The position numbers were made by a program, and so were the translations under genes. Shown in pieces: positions 1 through 9,569 of a stretch of 64,000 nt of DNA. Origin of the DNA: an uncultured Kordiimonas sp. GTDB taxonomy: Bacteria; Pseudomonadota; Alphaproteobacteria; Sphingomonadales; Kordiimonadaceae. The stretch covers positions 434,001-498,000 of the forward strand of contig CANMRM010000002.1 of NCBI GenBank assembly GCA_947500295.1, read 5' to 3'. The notes under the pieces are model-generated. The model did no database searches. It was not told the DNA's origin and saw only the letters and a list, made by a program, of their open reading frames with translations. Position 1 is the first letter of the stretch; each line of letters opens with the position of its first letter.

Positions 1-1428
<1,428 letters not shown>

Positions 1429-1875
1429 ATGAGACCTTTGATACTTGCCTTGGTGCTTACCGTAGGCACCTTACCTGTCCTTGCGGCAGACAAGACAGAA
1501 ATTATGTCTGTGGATCAGTCGTTTAGCGACATGGCAGCCAAGGTGGGAACCCGGGCGGCATTTGAGCACTATCTGGCGGCCGACGCCATCAAGCTTGATG
1601 GCGGTTCTCATCCCAGACACGGCCACGATGCGATCCTGCCAACGCTCGGTGAGCTTTCGCCAGACGTCAGTTTAACCTGGACACCCCGTGACGGCAAAGT
1701 GGCGTCATCTGGTGACCTCGCCTATACGTGGGGCACCTATGTGCTAAGGCGGGTTAGCGATGGCGAGACACGTTTAAGCTACGGTAAATACACGACAATC
1801 TGGGAAAAAAGAAACGGAGACTGGAAGGCAATCCTCGACATGGGCAACCCAAGCCCCGGGCCTTATCCAGACTAA
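1429..1875 (+). CDS. Secreted SnoaL/DUF4440-like (NTF2-fold) protein
   Basis: The 148-residue product has a signal peptide (MRPLILALVLTVGTLPVLAA, cleavage near residue 20) followed by a single NTF2-like domain. The pattern is typical of DUF4440/SnoaL-like proteins: an N-terminal helix with FSDMAAKVGTRAAFEHYLA, then DGKVASSGDLAYTWGTY and a final strand KYTTIWEKRNGDWKAILDMGNPSP. Such proteins form small cone-shaped binding pockets and are often annotated as nuclear transport factor 2 family; the ligand is unknown. I chose the ATG at 1429 because GGGGAGA lies just upstream and the signal peptide begins there. The frame stays open back to 1114 but without coding character. It stands alone, convergent with the cytochrome P460 gene. 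Confidence 0.75.
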   Translation: MRPLILALVLTVGTLPVLAADKTEIMSVDQSFSDMAAKVGTRAAFEHYLAADAIKLDGGSHPRHGHDAILPTLGELSPDVSLTWTPRDGKVASSGDLAYTWGTYVLRRVSDGETRLSYGKYTTIWEKRNGDWKAILDMGNPSPGPYPD

Positions 1876-1934
1876 ACAGACAGCCATATATCTATACCCG
1901 CTGCCTCGAATTTTTCCGCTAGAGCTTAGGTAAA

Positions 1935-2498
1935 CTACTGTAGTCGCTGGTGCATCTTCGGGTAAAATTGTGTGAAAACATTGTCGTATGCCGCATTTTC
2001 GGCATGACAAGCGACACATGCATTGTCTTCCGGCATTGCCGACGCCTCGTTAACGCCAGCTGGAAAGAAGTAAAAATTGTATCCGTGTTTGGGAAAACGC
2101 TGCCTGTCTTTCACATGAACTTCGATACCCAACTCATCACCCATGAAGAAACCGCCTTCCTCACCAACGGTTTCTCTGACTACCTTCACGAATACTGTAC
2201 CGTCAGCGAATGTGCCCATCCGCTCAAAGTGCTCATAGGCCTCTGGCGCAATGAATACACTGGAGAACAGTCCTGGCCTTGTTGGGTCCGGCTCATCAGC
2301 AAAATAGGTCATGCCCATGGTGGTGCCAAGGAAAACCCAGTTTTCTAACCCCTCCGGGCGTAGCAGAGCATTATCTTCTCCAAACTTCACCAGCTGCAAT
2401 TTTACTGTTTTCACGGCTGCAGCTGTAGTTGGGGCCATGCCATACGCTGTTACAGCCATTGTGATTGCAAGGCCTGCCACTGCAAAAATTGCTTTCAT
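1935..2498 (-). CDS. Cytochrome P460 family protein
   Basis: The 187-residue product has an N-terminal signal peptide (residues 1 to about 22, then APTTAAA) and a C-terminal c-type heme motif C161-V-A-C164-H165, placing it in the periplasm. The length and the single CxxCH close to the C terminus match the cytochrome P460 / cytochrome c'-beta family. Characterised members oxidise hydroxylamine or bind NO through a heme carrying an extra Lys cross-link; many others have no known role. No ammonia-oxidation genes are present, so NO or hydroxylamine detoxification, or gas sensing, is inference. It is divergent from the GlxA-type regulator at 2571, only 72 bp away, so that regulator may control it. 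Confidence 0.85.
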   Translation of the reverse strand: MKAIFAVAGLAITMAVTAYGMAPTTAAAVKTVKLQLVKFGEDNALLRPEGLENWVFLGTTMGMTYFADEPDPTRPGLFSSVFIAPEAYEHFERMGTFADGTVFVKVVRETVGEEGGFFMGDELGIEVHVKDRQRFPKHGYNFYFFPAGVNEASAMPEDNACVACHAENAAYDNVFTQFYPKMHQRLQ

Positions 2499-2570
2499 TA
2501 TTTGTCCTCAGTTATTTTATATGTTTGTTACCAAGGTGATAGCGCGGCAAGGCAATGGCCTGAAGGACAG

Positions 2571-3569
2571 ATGATCGCTAAAAAAAGACAAAATGGAAGT
2601 CAAAAGAACGCTCGAAGATTGGTTGCGCTCATATACCCGGGCATGGTCGCTTTGGACCTCGTCGGGCCCGTTGAAGCGTTCCGCTACGCCAGTTTGCTTT
2701 CAGGAAGTGCGGAGTATCGTATCGAGTTTGTCAGCGAAAAGGACGACCCGGTTTCCGCAGCTTCAACCTTGAAACTGCTCGCCGATCAAACCATTGGCAA
2801 TGTCCAATCGCCGTCCGACATCCTTCTGATTCCCGGCATGATGGACCCGGAGGACACGGCATACCAAAGTACAGAACTACTGCAATGGGTCAAACGCCAG
2901 TGCAAGATCAGCAACAGGTGGGTCAGTATTTGCTCCGGCGTTTTTGTCTTGGCGGCAGCTGGTGTTCTCGGAAATGAAGAAGTTACAACACATTGGAATG
3001 ATAGCGCTCAACTACGCAAACGCTTTCCTGCGCTGACAGTGCAGGATGATCAGATATACGTTAAGTCGGGCAAACTATATACATCGGGTGGCGTGACAGC
3101 CGGAATTGACCTTGCACTGGCCATTATCGCTGAAGACCACGGAAAGGACCTGGCGCTGGCCGTCGCAAAACGAATGCTCGTTTATCTGCAACGCTCCGGA
3201 GATCAGCGGCAGTTCAGCAGCCTTTTAAAGGCGCAGTCTAAGAGCGACAGATTCCGCGATTTGATCACATGGATAGATGAAAATCTGCAGAATCAGATCG
3301 ATATCGAAACCTTAAGCAATCGCTGCGCTATGAGCCCCCGAAACTTCTCTCGCGCTTTCCGAACGGATGTTGGCCTGCCCCCCATGACATTTGTCCGCGA
3401 GCGACGTCTGGAAAAAGCCAAGATGTTGCTAGAGGCGCATACGACGACCATCGGCGAAGTCGCTAAGATGTGTGGTTTCAACTCGCTGGATCAATTCGGG
3501 AAATCATTCGGCGCCACTTTCGCCGTTTCGCCGCAAACCTATCGAAAACAATTTTATAGCAAGGCCTGA
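2571..3569 (+). CDS. GlxA-type transcriptional regulator (DJ-1/PfpI domain + AraC HTH)
   Basis: The 332-residue product has two domains. Residues 15-200 form a class I glutamine amidotransferase-like (DJ-1/PfpI) fold with the nucleophile-elbow cysteine C121 in VSICSGVF. Residues 225-332 form an AraC/XylS double helix-turn-helix ending in FGATFAVSPQTYRKQF. Regulators of this type control catabolic or detoxification operons and bind a small ligand in the amidotransferase-like domain. I chose the ATG at 2571 because AAGGAC lies about 3-8 nt upstream. A longer frame from 2502 would run into the promoter of the divergent P460 gene. Ligand unknown; the target is probably the neighbouring cytochrome P460 gene. 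Confidence 0.88.
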   Translation: MIAKKRQNGSQKNARRLVALIYPGMVALDLVGPVEAFRYASLLSGSAEYRIEFVSEKDDPVSAASTLKLLADQTIGNVQSPSDILLIPGMMDPEDTAYQSTELLQWVKRQCKISNRWVSICSGVFVLAAAGVLGNEEVTTHWNDSAQLRKRFPALTVQDDQIYVKSGKLYTSGGVTAGIDLALAIIAEDHGKDLALAVAKRMLVYLQRSGDQRQFSSLLKAQSKSDRFRDLITWIDENLQNQIDIETLSNRCAMSPRNFSRAFRTDVGLPPMTFVRERRLEKAKMLLEAHTTTIGEVAKMCGFNSLDQFGKSFGATFAVSPQTYRKQFYSKA

Positions 3570-3578
3570 TTTCAGTCC

Positions 3579-4460
3579 TCAACTGGCTTCTTTCGCCAGC
3601 CGCCCCCCTGCCTCGGCATAGGCCTGAGTGCCAACATTATGCACCGTGTCGCTATCAAGAACCGTTTCAACAGGATAGCTCGTATCATCCGATTCCAGCT
3701 CATCGTAAATGGGACCAAAATCTTGATATGTGGCTTCAAGAAGTTCCTCAAAGCTATTGATAACCCAATATGTTTGCTGAAAGTCGTCAATACGATAGTC
3801 TGTTTTCATCAAACGCAGCAGGTCAAAATGAATTCGGTTGGGACTGGCGTCCTTGAGAGAAAAAATACTCTCCGATTTTGAGCTCAGAATGCCAGCGCCA
3901 TATATGCGCATGCCATCCGGCGTGTTGATCAACCCGAATTCCACGGTGTACCAGTAGAGCCGCGCCAGATTCTTGAGGACACCACGCCCCATTGCACGCT
4001 GCCCTCCCTTGCCATACGCCTCCATATAGTCGGCAAACACCGGGTTTGCCAGCAGAGGAACATGCCCATACACATCGTGGAACACATCGGGTTCCTGCAG
4101 GTAATCCAGCTGTGCTTCGGACCGAATAAAATTGCCCGCAGGAAAACGCCGGTTGGCCAGATGATCAAAAAACACTTCGTCTGGCACCAGGTCAGGCACA
4201 GCGACGATGCGCCAGCCCGTCAGCTTTTCCAACCGATCCGAGAGCCGCCCAAAATGGGGAATCCCGCTTTCGGAAAGTCGCAGGGTGTCCAAACCTTCAA
4301 TGAATTCATCACATGCCAGGCCCGGCAGCAACCTGCTCTGCCGCTCATACAACCGATCCCATCGATCGTGCTCTTCCGCTGTAAAATGTTCCCAGTTCTG
4401 GTCAACAGTATAGTCTTTATTCACCTCGACTTTGCGGCCCAAACGCGTGACGATTTCCAT
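3579..4460 (-). CDS. phhA: Phenylalanine 4-monooxygenase
   Basis: The 293-residue product hydroxylates phenylalanine to tyrosine using tetrahydrobiopterin, O2 and a non-heme iron. The iron triad is visible: H128 and H133 in FHDVYGHVPL, and E174 in YWYTVEFGL. Length fits the single-domain bacterial enzyme, which lacks the N-terminal ACT regulatory domain of animal forms. It is the last gene of the hppD-VOC-FAH-maiA-phhA operon, 26 bp downstream of maiA. No pterin-4a-carbinolamine dehydratase gene (phhB) is present beside it, although the two often travel together. Its end lies 9 bp from the convergent GlxA-type regulator. Confidence 0.97.
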   Translation of the reverse strand: MEIVTRLGRKVEVNKDYTVDQNWEHFTAEEHDRWDRLYERQSRLLPGLACDEFIEGLDTLRLSESGIPHFGRLSDRLEKLTGWRIVAVPDLVPDEVFFDHLANRRFPAGNFIRSEAQLDYLQEPDVFHDVYGHVPLLANPVFADYMEAYGKGGQRAMGRGVLKNLARLYWYTVEFGLINTPDGMRIYGAGILSSKSESIFSLKDASPNRIHFDLLRLMKTDYRIDDFQQTYWVINSFEELLEATYQDFGPIYDELESDDTSYPVETVLDSDTVHNVGTQAYAEAGGRLAKEAS

Positions 4461-4486
4461 TGTGAGATCCTTTCGATTGACTATCC

Positions 4487-5137
4487 CTAGCCCTGTTCCT
4501 TTGGCGCATCCGGTTGATTCTCCGGCGCCGCCTCAATAAAAGCTGCCAGTTCATTACAAGCTTTATCCACCCGGACAATTGTCGGAAATGCCTCCAATGG
4601 CACTTTGAAACGGCGCGCATTCCACACCTGCGGCACGAGATAAATGTCGGCCAGCGTAGGCGCATCTCCGTAGCAATAGGCACCGGCTGTTTTGGCAATC
4701 AGCGCTTCAAACGCTGAAAATCCTTCAACAATCCATTTATGATACCAGACATCAATTGCGCTTTGACTGGCGTCAAAATCACGTTTCAGTGTTTGCAGGA
4801 CAGACAGATTGTTGAGTGGATGAATGTCGCAACCGACCAGGCTGGCAAGCTGCCGCACGACCGCACGGTCAGCTGTGCCGTTGGGGAGCAATGGCACATC
4901 CGGATAGGTTTCTTCCAGATACTCAAGAATTGCCGGTGACTGACTGATTGCCACGGCACCATCTTCATAAAATGGCACACGCCCCTGCGGATTAACTGCA
5001 CGATAGGCTTCACTGAGTTGTTCGCTGACGCCAGGCACAAGGTTGACGGGGATATTCTCAAAGCTGAGGCCCTTAAGGGCAAGCGCAATGCGAACCCTGT
5101 AAGCAGCGGAGGACCTGAAATATCCATACAACTTCAT
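4487..5137 (-). CDS. maiA: Maleylacetoacetate isomerase
   Basis: This 216-residue zeta-class glutathione S-transferase isomerises maleylacetoacetate to fumarylacetoacetate in tyrosine breakdown, using glutathione. The N-terminal thioredoxin fold carries the zeta motif SSAAYRVRIALALKG (from about residue 9), followed by the GSH-binding stretch RVPFYEDGAVAISQSPAILEYL. The C-terminal helical domain includes HPLNNLSVLQTL. It sits 4 bp downstream of the fumarylacetoacetase gene, the next enzyme of the pathway, and 26 bp upstream of phhA. The C terminus is rich in Glu, Pro and Ala. Confidence 0.95.
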   Translation of the reverse strand: MKLYGYFRSSAAYRVRIALALKGLSFENIPVNLVPGVSEQLSEAYRAVNPQGRVPFYEDGAVAISQSPAILEYLEETYPDVPLLPNGTADRAVVRQLASLVGCDIHPLNNLSVLQTLKRDFDASQSAIDVWYHKWIVEGFSAFEALIAKTAGAYCYGDAPTLADIYLVPQVWNARRFKVPLEAFPTIVRVDKACNELAAFIEAAPENQPDAPKEQG

Positions 5138-5141
5138 ACTG

Positions 5142-6149
5142 TTATGCCTTTACCAGTGTCTGATCGATCGCACCAAAAATGGAGCTTCCCTTTTCGTCAA
5201 ACATTTCGATCCGCACCTGATCACCAAAATCCATAAACGGGGTTTTTGGTGCGCCCGTATCGATTGTTTCAATCATGCGGATCTCGGCAATACAGCTGTA
5301 ACCCACACCGCCTTCAGCAACGGGTTTGCCAGGGCCGTCATTCAATTTGTTCGAAACCGTACCCGACCCAATGATTGCGCCGGCACCAAGCGGCCGTGAT
5401 TTTGCAGCGTGAGCAACGAGCTGCGCAAAATCAAACGTCATATCGATGCCCGCATCCGGCTTGCCAAACATGTCACCATTCAGGTGTGAAACCAGCGGCA
5501 GATGCAGTTTATTTGCGGACCAGGCCTCCCCAAGTTCGTCAGGTGTGACGCAAACCGGGCTGAACGCACTTGATGGTTTGGATTGGAAAAAGCCAAAGCC
5601 TTTTCCGAGTTCTCCGGGAATAAGGCCCCGCAGCGACACATCATTTACCAGCATCAGCAACTTAATATGACTACCTGCCACATCGGCACTCACTGCCATA
5701 GGTACGTCATCCGTGATAACGGCGATTTCGGCTTCAAAATCGACACCCCATCCTTCGGTCTGCGGCATCGTGATATCGCCGCGCGGATCAAGAAACGTGT
5801 CGGAGCCACCCTGGTACATCAGCGGATCAGTCCAAAAACTTGCCGGCATTTCGGCACCGCGGGCTTTTCGCACAAGCTCAACATGGTTCACGTAAGCAGA
5901 GCCGTCAGCCCACTGAAAGGCGCGCGGCAATGGCGATGCGCAAGCAGTTTCGTCAAAAGGCTCGCTTTCCATTGCGCCCGAATTCAGGGATTCATAAAGT
6001 CCGCGAAGCCTGGGCAACACAGCATCCCAATCATCGATCGCGGCTTGCATGGTTGGTGCAATCGCCGAGGCGTCAGCCATCCGCGTCAAGTCTCTGGACA
6101 CTACAACCAGTTTGCCATCACGGCCGTGTTTGAGCGAAGCGAGTTTCAT
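5142..6149 (-). CDS. Fumarylacetoacetate hydrolase (tyrosine pathway)
   Basis: The 335-residue product cleaves fumarylacetoacetate to fumarate and acetoacetate, the last step of tyrosine degradation. The metal-binding motif VDFEAEIAVITDDVP and the later GAGAIIGSGTVSN stretch are characteristic of the FAH fold. An N-terminal domain of about 80 residues precedes the catalytic part, as in the shorter bacterial two-domain FAH family; the eukaryote-like enzymes are near 420 residues. Its place between the VOC gene and maiA supports the pathway assignment over a generic FAH-family hydrolase. It starts 47 bp after the VOC stop. Confidence 0.9.
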   Translation of the reverse strand: MKLASLKHGRDGKLVVVSRDLTRMADASAIAPTMQAAIDDWDAVLPRLRGLYESLNSGAMESEPFDETACASPLPRAFQWADGSAYVNHVELVRKARGAEMPASFWTDPLMYQGGSDTFLDPRGDITMPQTEGWGVDFEAEIAVITDDVPMAVSADVAGSHIKLLMLVNDVSLRGLIPGELGKGFGFFQSKPSSAFSPVCVTPDELGEAWSANKLHLPLVSHLNGDMFGKPDAGIDMTFDFAQLVAHAAKSRPLGAGAIIGSGTVSNKLNDGPGKPVAEGGVGYSCIAEIRMIETIDTGAPKTPFMDFGDQVRIEMFDEKGSSIFGAIDQTLVKA

Positions 6150-6196
6150 AAATTTTCCCTAGTATCTTGTATTAACAACTGTTTCTCAAAGTCTGA

Positions 6197-6745
6197 TTAT
6201 GGATCAACTGCTTTGAATTCACCATCTCCATGCAACCATGCTGCATGTTTGGGCGCTTGTTTGGTCTGCGCCCATTCTTCCAGCATTGCTGGCGCAACCC
6301 GCTTGAGTTCAGCAAGCATTCCGGGCTTCGCCGTGTTTGCCGCCAACTCCAGGCGGTGGCCATTGGGATCGAAAAAATAGATTGATTTGAAAATCGTGTG
6401 CTCCGTTGGCCCCAGCACATCAATACCTGCAGCTTCCAGGCTTTCCTTGGCTGCTATCAGCGCATCCATATCCTCAACTTCGAAAGCGATATGCTGCACC
6501 CACTCCGGTGTTTGTTCATCGCGGCCCATGGCAGGCTGTGTCGGAAGCTCAAAGAATGCGAGCACATTGCCGTTTCCTGCATCCAGAAACACATGCATGT
6601 ATGGATCAGGTTCACCCGTCGATGGCACTTCGTTTTCCGCAATTGCCAACTGGAAATCCATATTGAGGTGCTTCTGGTAAAACTCGACGGTTTCCTTGGC
6701 GTCACGGCAACGGTACGCAACATGGTGAATGCGCTTGAGTTCCAT
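6197..6745 (-). CDS. VOC (glyoxalase/bleomycin resistance/dioxygenase) family protein
   Basis: The 182-residue cytoplasmic protein has two beta-alpha-beta-beta-beta modules. A complete four-ligand metal site fits the E. coli glyoxalase I spacing: H8 (RIHHVAYRC), E66 (AFFELP), H85 (VQHIAFEV) and E133 (HRLELAA). The C-terminal ~40 residues, rich in Ala, Lys and His, are extra to the core. It lies inside the tyrosine-degradation operon between hppD and the fumarylacetoacetase gene, where a homogentisate dioxygenase gene is often found. Its reaction is not established. It could isomerise a pathway intermediate, detoxify a by-product, or (less likely with a four-ligand site) be a ring-cleaving dioxygenase. 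Confidence 0.85.
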   Translation of the reverse strand: MELKRIHHVAYRCRDAKETVEFYQKHLNMDFQLAIAENEVPSTGEPDPYMHVFLDAGNGNVLAFFELPTQPAMGRDEQTPEWVQHIAFEVEDMDALIAAKESLEAAGIDVLGPTEHTIFKSIYFFDPNGHRLELAANTAKPGMLAELKRVAPAMLEEWAQTKQAPKHAAWLHGDGEFKAVDP

Positions 6746-6777
6746 AATCGATCCTTTCAGGATTCGGAAGATGCTGC

Positions 6778-7866
6778 TTAGGCAGCATCTTCCTTGTTGC
6801 CGATCACGCCGCGCGCCAACTGGTCGCGTTCGATCGATTCAAACAGTGCCTTGAAATTGCCTTCACCGAAGCCTTCGTCTTTTTTGCGCTGGATGAATTC
6901 GAAGAAGATCGGGCCAATGGCCGTATCGGAGAATATCTGCAGCAACAGGCGCGGATCTCCATCCTCGGTAGAGCCATCAAGCAGAATACCCCGCTTCTGC
7001 AGTTCCTCAACCGGCTCGCCGTGACCCGGCAGGCGCTCATCAAGCATCGCATAATAGGTCTCGGGCGGTGCAGTCATGAACGGCACCCCTTTTTCTTTGA
7101 GCCGATCCCAACACTCGATCAGATTGTCGCACGAGAATGCAATATGCTGGATACCTTCACCATTGTACTGCATCAGATACTCTTCAATCTGGCCGTTTCC
7201 TCCGCCCGCTTCCTCATTCAGGGGGATACGAATAAGCCCGTCAGGCGCGGTCATAGCCCGCGACAGAAGACCCGTATATTCGCCTTTGATGTCAAAGTAA
7301 CGAATTTCACGGAAGTTAAAGAGCGTTTCGTAATAGTTGGCCCAATAGTCCATGCGGCCACGGTAAACATTGTGCGTTAGATGATCGATGACCTTGAAGC
7401 CACAGCCTTTTGGGTGGCGGTCCACGCCTTCGATCCATTCGAAATCAATGTCATAAATGCTGTTACCGTCTTCAAACCGGTCGATCAGATACAGCATTGC
7501 ACCGCCGATTCCCTTGATCGCAGGCAGCTTGAGCTCCATCGGGCCGGTTGGCACGTCAACGGGCTGTGCCCCATGCGCTAGTGCGCGCTCATAAGCTGCT
7601 TTGCTGTCCTTAACCCGGAACGCCATGCCGCTCGCGCAAGGACCGTGCTCCTCGGCAAAGTATGCTGCGGGCGATTTGGGTTCATAGTTGGTGATAAAAT
7701 TGATGTCACCCTGGCGCCACAGCTCCACGTCTTTGGAGCGATGGCGGGCCACTTTGACAAAGCCCATCATTTCGAAGACCGGCTCAAGGATGCCCTTTTC
7801 GGCCGCTGCAAACTCAACAAATTCGAAACCACACAACCCCATCGGGTTTTCAAATAAATCCGCCAT
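6778..7866 (-). CDS. hppD: 4-hydroxyphenylpyruvate dioxygenase
   Basis: The 362-residue Fe(II) dioxygenase converts 4-hydroxyphenylpyruvate to homogentisate. The iron ligands H162 (VIDHLTHNV), H241 ([11 protein letters not shown]) and E323 (FFEFIQRK) align almost exactly with those of the Pseudomonas enzyme. The C-terminal gating helix with [15 protein letters not shown] is intact. It is the first gene of the five-gene operon. The start at 7864-7866 faces the divergent MarR gene across a 132-bp gap that holds a 7-bp-arm inverted repeat, so repression by that MarR protein is likely. Confidence 0.97.
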   Translation of the reverse strand: MADLFENPMGLCGFEFVEFAAAEKGILEPVFEMMGFVKVARHRSKDVELWRQGDINFITNYEPKSPAAYFAEEHGPCASGMAFRVKDSKAAYERALAHGAQPVDVPTGPMELKLPAIKGIGGAMLYLIDRFEDGNSIYDIDFEWIEGVDRHPKGCGFKVIDHLTHNVYRGRMDYWANYYETLFNFREIRYFDIKGEYTGLLSRAMTAPDGLIRIPLNEEAGGGNGQIEEYLMQYNGEGIQHIAFSCDNLIECWDRLKEKGVPFMTAPPETYYAMLDERLPGHGEPVEELQKRGILLDGSTEDGDPRLLLQIFSDTAIGPIFFEFIQRKKDEGFGEGNFKALFESIERDQLARGVIGNKEDAA

Positions 7867-7945
7867 GGCTCAACTCTCCAAAAAAACTTGTGTAGAAAGA
7901 CAAAAGGACGCGATACGGTTGATCACGCCATTCGATTGACTGTAT

Positions 7946-7967
7946 ATTAGTTTCATTCGTAACTAAT
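7946..7967. promoter_or_regulatory. MarR-type operator candidate between hppD and marR
   Basis: A perfect inverted repeat ATTAGTT-N8-AACTAAT lies in the 132-bp divergent intergenic region, 32 bp before the MarR start and about 80 bp before hppD. Size and symmetry fit the sites bound by MarR dimers. The location suits control of both divergent promoters, with autoregulation of the MarR gene. No experimental support is visible. Confidence 0.65.
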
Positions 7968-7998
7968 TGCAAGTGGTGAACGCTGACGGGGAGGAAAA

Positions 7999-8466
7999 AT
8001 GTCAGAAAACGAAAAAGCAAACGATACACTTTTGCTTGCGGACTTTTTACCTTACCGGTTGTCGGTCCTGTCCAACAGGATCAGCCGCTCCATCGCGGAC
8101 GGCTATGAGGAGCGGTTTCAGCTGACACTACCGGAATGGCGGGTAATGGCCGTACTGGGCGAAGAGCCTGACCTGTCCGCAGGCCAGGTGGCTGACCGCA
8201 CGGCTATGGACAAGGTCGCGGTGTCACGCGCCGTCAGCAAACTTCTGGAGGCCGGTCGTATAGAACGTCACTTTGCCAACGAAGACCGCCGCAGGTCAGT
8301 TCTTGCGCTATCCGAGGACGGCAACAAAATCTATCATGAAGTCATCCCCATCGCCCTCGGCTATGAAGCCAAACTCTTTGAAAAATTCTCGGAAACCGAG
8401 AAGAGACAGCTGGACGAACTGCTCTTGAAATTGAGCGCAAGCCAAGTGGGCGCCACGGACGACTAG
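7999..8466 (+). CDS. MarR-family transcriptional regulator
   Basis: The 155-residue winged-helix protein has the usual MarR layout: an N-terminal dimerisation helix, then LPEWRVMAVLGEEPDLSAGQVADRT leading into the recognition helix (MDKVAVSRAVSKLLEAG), the wing NEDRRRSVLALSEDG and a C-terminal helix. MarR proteins usually repress an adjacent operon until an aromatic ligand binds. Here the divergent operon degrades phenylalanine and tyrosine, so an intermediate such as homogentisate or 4-hydroxyphenylpyruvate is a plausible inducer (inference). RBS GGGGAGG lies 7-13 nt upstream of the ATG. Its TAG stop shares a CTAG with the stop of the convergent EAL gene. Confidence 0.92.
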   Translation: MSENEKANDTLLLADFLPYRLSVLSNRISRSIADGYEERFQLTLPEWRVMAVLGEEPDLSAGQVADRTAMDKVAVSRAVSKLLEAGRIERHFANEDRRRSVLALSEDGNKIYHEVIPIALGYEAKLFEKFSETEKRQLDELLLKLSASQVGATDD

Positions 8467-9509
8467 ACAGCAATTGAACTGTTCGGCACGGGTTCATCTT
8501 TAGGAAAGCCCAAGTGGTATCCCTGCAGGTAATCCACGCCAAGGGTCACAAGAATTTCCGCCGTTTCTGCGTCCTCAACCCCTTCCGCGATCACTTCAAT
8601 ATCGGAGTTTTTCGCGGTATCAACCAGGTTTGCAATCAGGTTTGATTTGCGGTGGTCCTTTGACAGGTCATCGACCAGCGACTTGTCGATTTTGATATAG
8701 TCCGGCGCTACCTCGACGAGGCCCACCAAATTGTTGAATCCGCTGCCAAAGTCATCCATCGCCACACGAATACCCTGATCATGGAGTTTCTGGACCAGTG
8801 AGCGCAGAGCACCACTGTCGGCAAGCTGTTGGCTTTCGACCAGCTCAAAAACCATTTGTTCAGGCGTGATTTCTGCTGCGGCCAACACCGCCTGAAGCCA
8901 TGCGTCAAGCCCGGCTTCGTCTCCGATTGTGCGAGGCAATACATTGACAAAAACATCTTCGGATATGTCGTGCATTCGCGCAGTTCTGGTCGCGCTCTCC
9001 CCTGCTGCCATGTCCAGTGCATAGAGCATTTCACACTTTTCAGCAGTGGCAAAAAGAGTTGGCGCGGGAATATCGGTGCCATCAGTATGAAGGCCCCGGA
9101 TCAGAAATTCATACCCCGCTACATGGTTGTGGTTTTTTGCGTGCACGATCGGCTGCATCAAGGAACGATAGCGACGATCCATAAGCATGTCGCCCAGCCA
9201 AAGACCCAACAGCTGGGTTTCGTGAGTCTCTATCGTTTTCAGGCGTCCATACTCAAAAATGCTGGGGTTTGCTGATTCAGACATCAGGATAGAAACCTGA
9301 CGTTTTTCCCGTTCCGTCAGAAAATTGCTCAGCACAGGCAGGCAGGTTTCGAAGTCATCACATAAAAAACAATGAACCCTCTCATCAGGAAGGGGGCACT
9401 CGACAAATCCGCTGGCAAGCATACGCGACCTGACACGCGCCGCGAGTCGCCAATTGTCATACCAGAAGAAAATATGCCCAATGCCTCGAACGGGCTGAAA
9501 AACATTCAT
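8463..9509 (-). CDS. EAL-domain cyclic-di-GMP phosphodiesterase
   Basis: The 348-residue product has an unassigned N-terminal region (1 to about 110, including VHCFLCDDFETC and IFEYGRLKTIET) and a C-terminal EAL domain (about 115-340). The signature reads EFL rather than EAL, but the catalytic set looks complete: E134, N189, E222, D252-D253 (MDDFGSG), K273 (YIKID), E309 and E312 (AEGVED), and Q329 (YLQGY). Hydrolysis of c-di-GMP to pGpG is therefore expected. No GGDEF domain or membrane helix is present. I chose the ATG at 9507-9509; a TTG at 9539 would add ten residues and neither has a strong RBS. It follows the asparaginase gene on the same strand. Confidence 0.85.
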   Translation of the reverse strand: MNVFQPVRGIGHIFFWYDNWRLAARVRSRMLASGFVECPLPDERVHCFLCDDFETCLPVLSNFLTEREKRQVSILMSESANPSIFEYGRLKTIETHETQLLGLWLGDMLMDRRYRSLMQPIVHAKNHNHVAGYEFLIRGLHTDGTDIPAPTLFATAEKCEMLYALDMAAGESATRTARMHDISEDVFVNVLPRTIGDEAGLDAWLQAVLAAAEITPEQMVFELVESQQLADSGALRSLVQKLHDQGIRVAMDDFGSGFNNLVGLVEVAPDYIKIDKSLVDDLSKDHRKSNLIANLVDTAKNSDIEVIAEGVEDAETAEILVTLGVDYLQGYHLGFPKDEPVPNSSIAV

Positions 9510-9569
9510 TTGGTGCAATCGAAACCTCGATACTCTCAACGCTGTTGCGCTATTTTTGTTGTCCGCCGC

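Noticed and set aside
5583-6380. 265-residue plus-strand frame
   Set aside because: Antisense to the fumarylacetoacetase and VOC genes; no domain match, Cys/His/Arg-rich.
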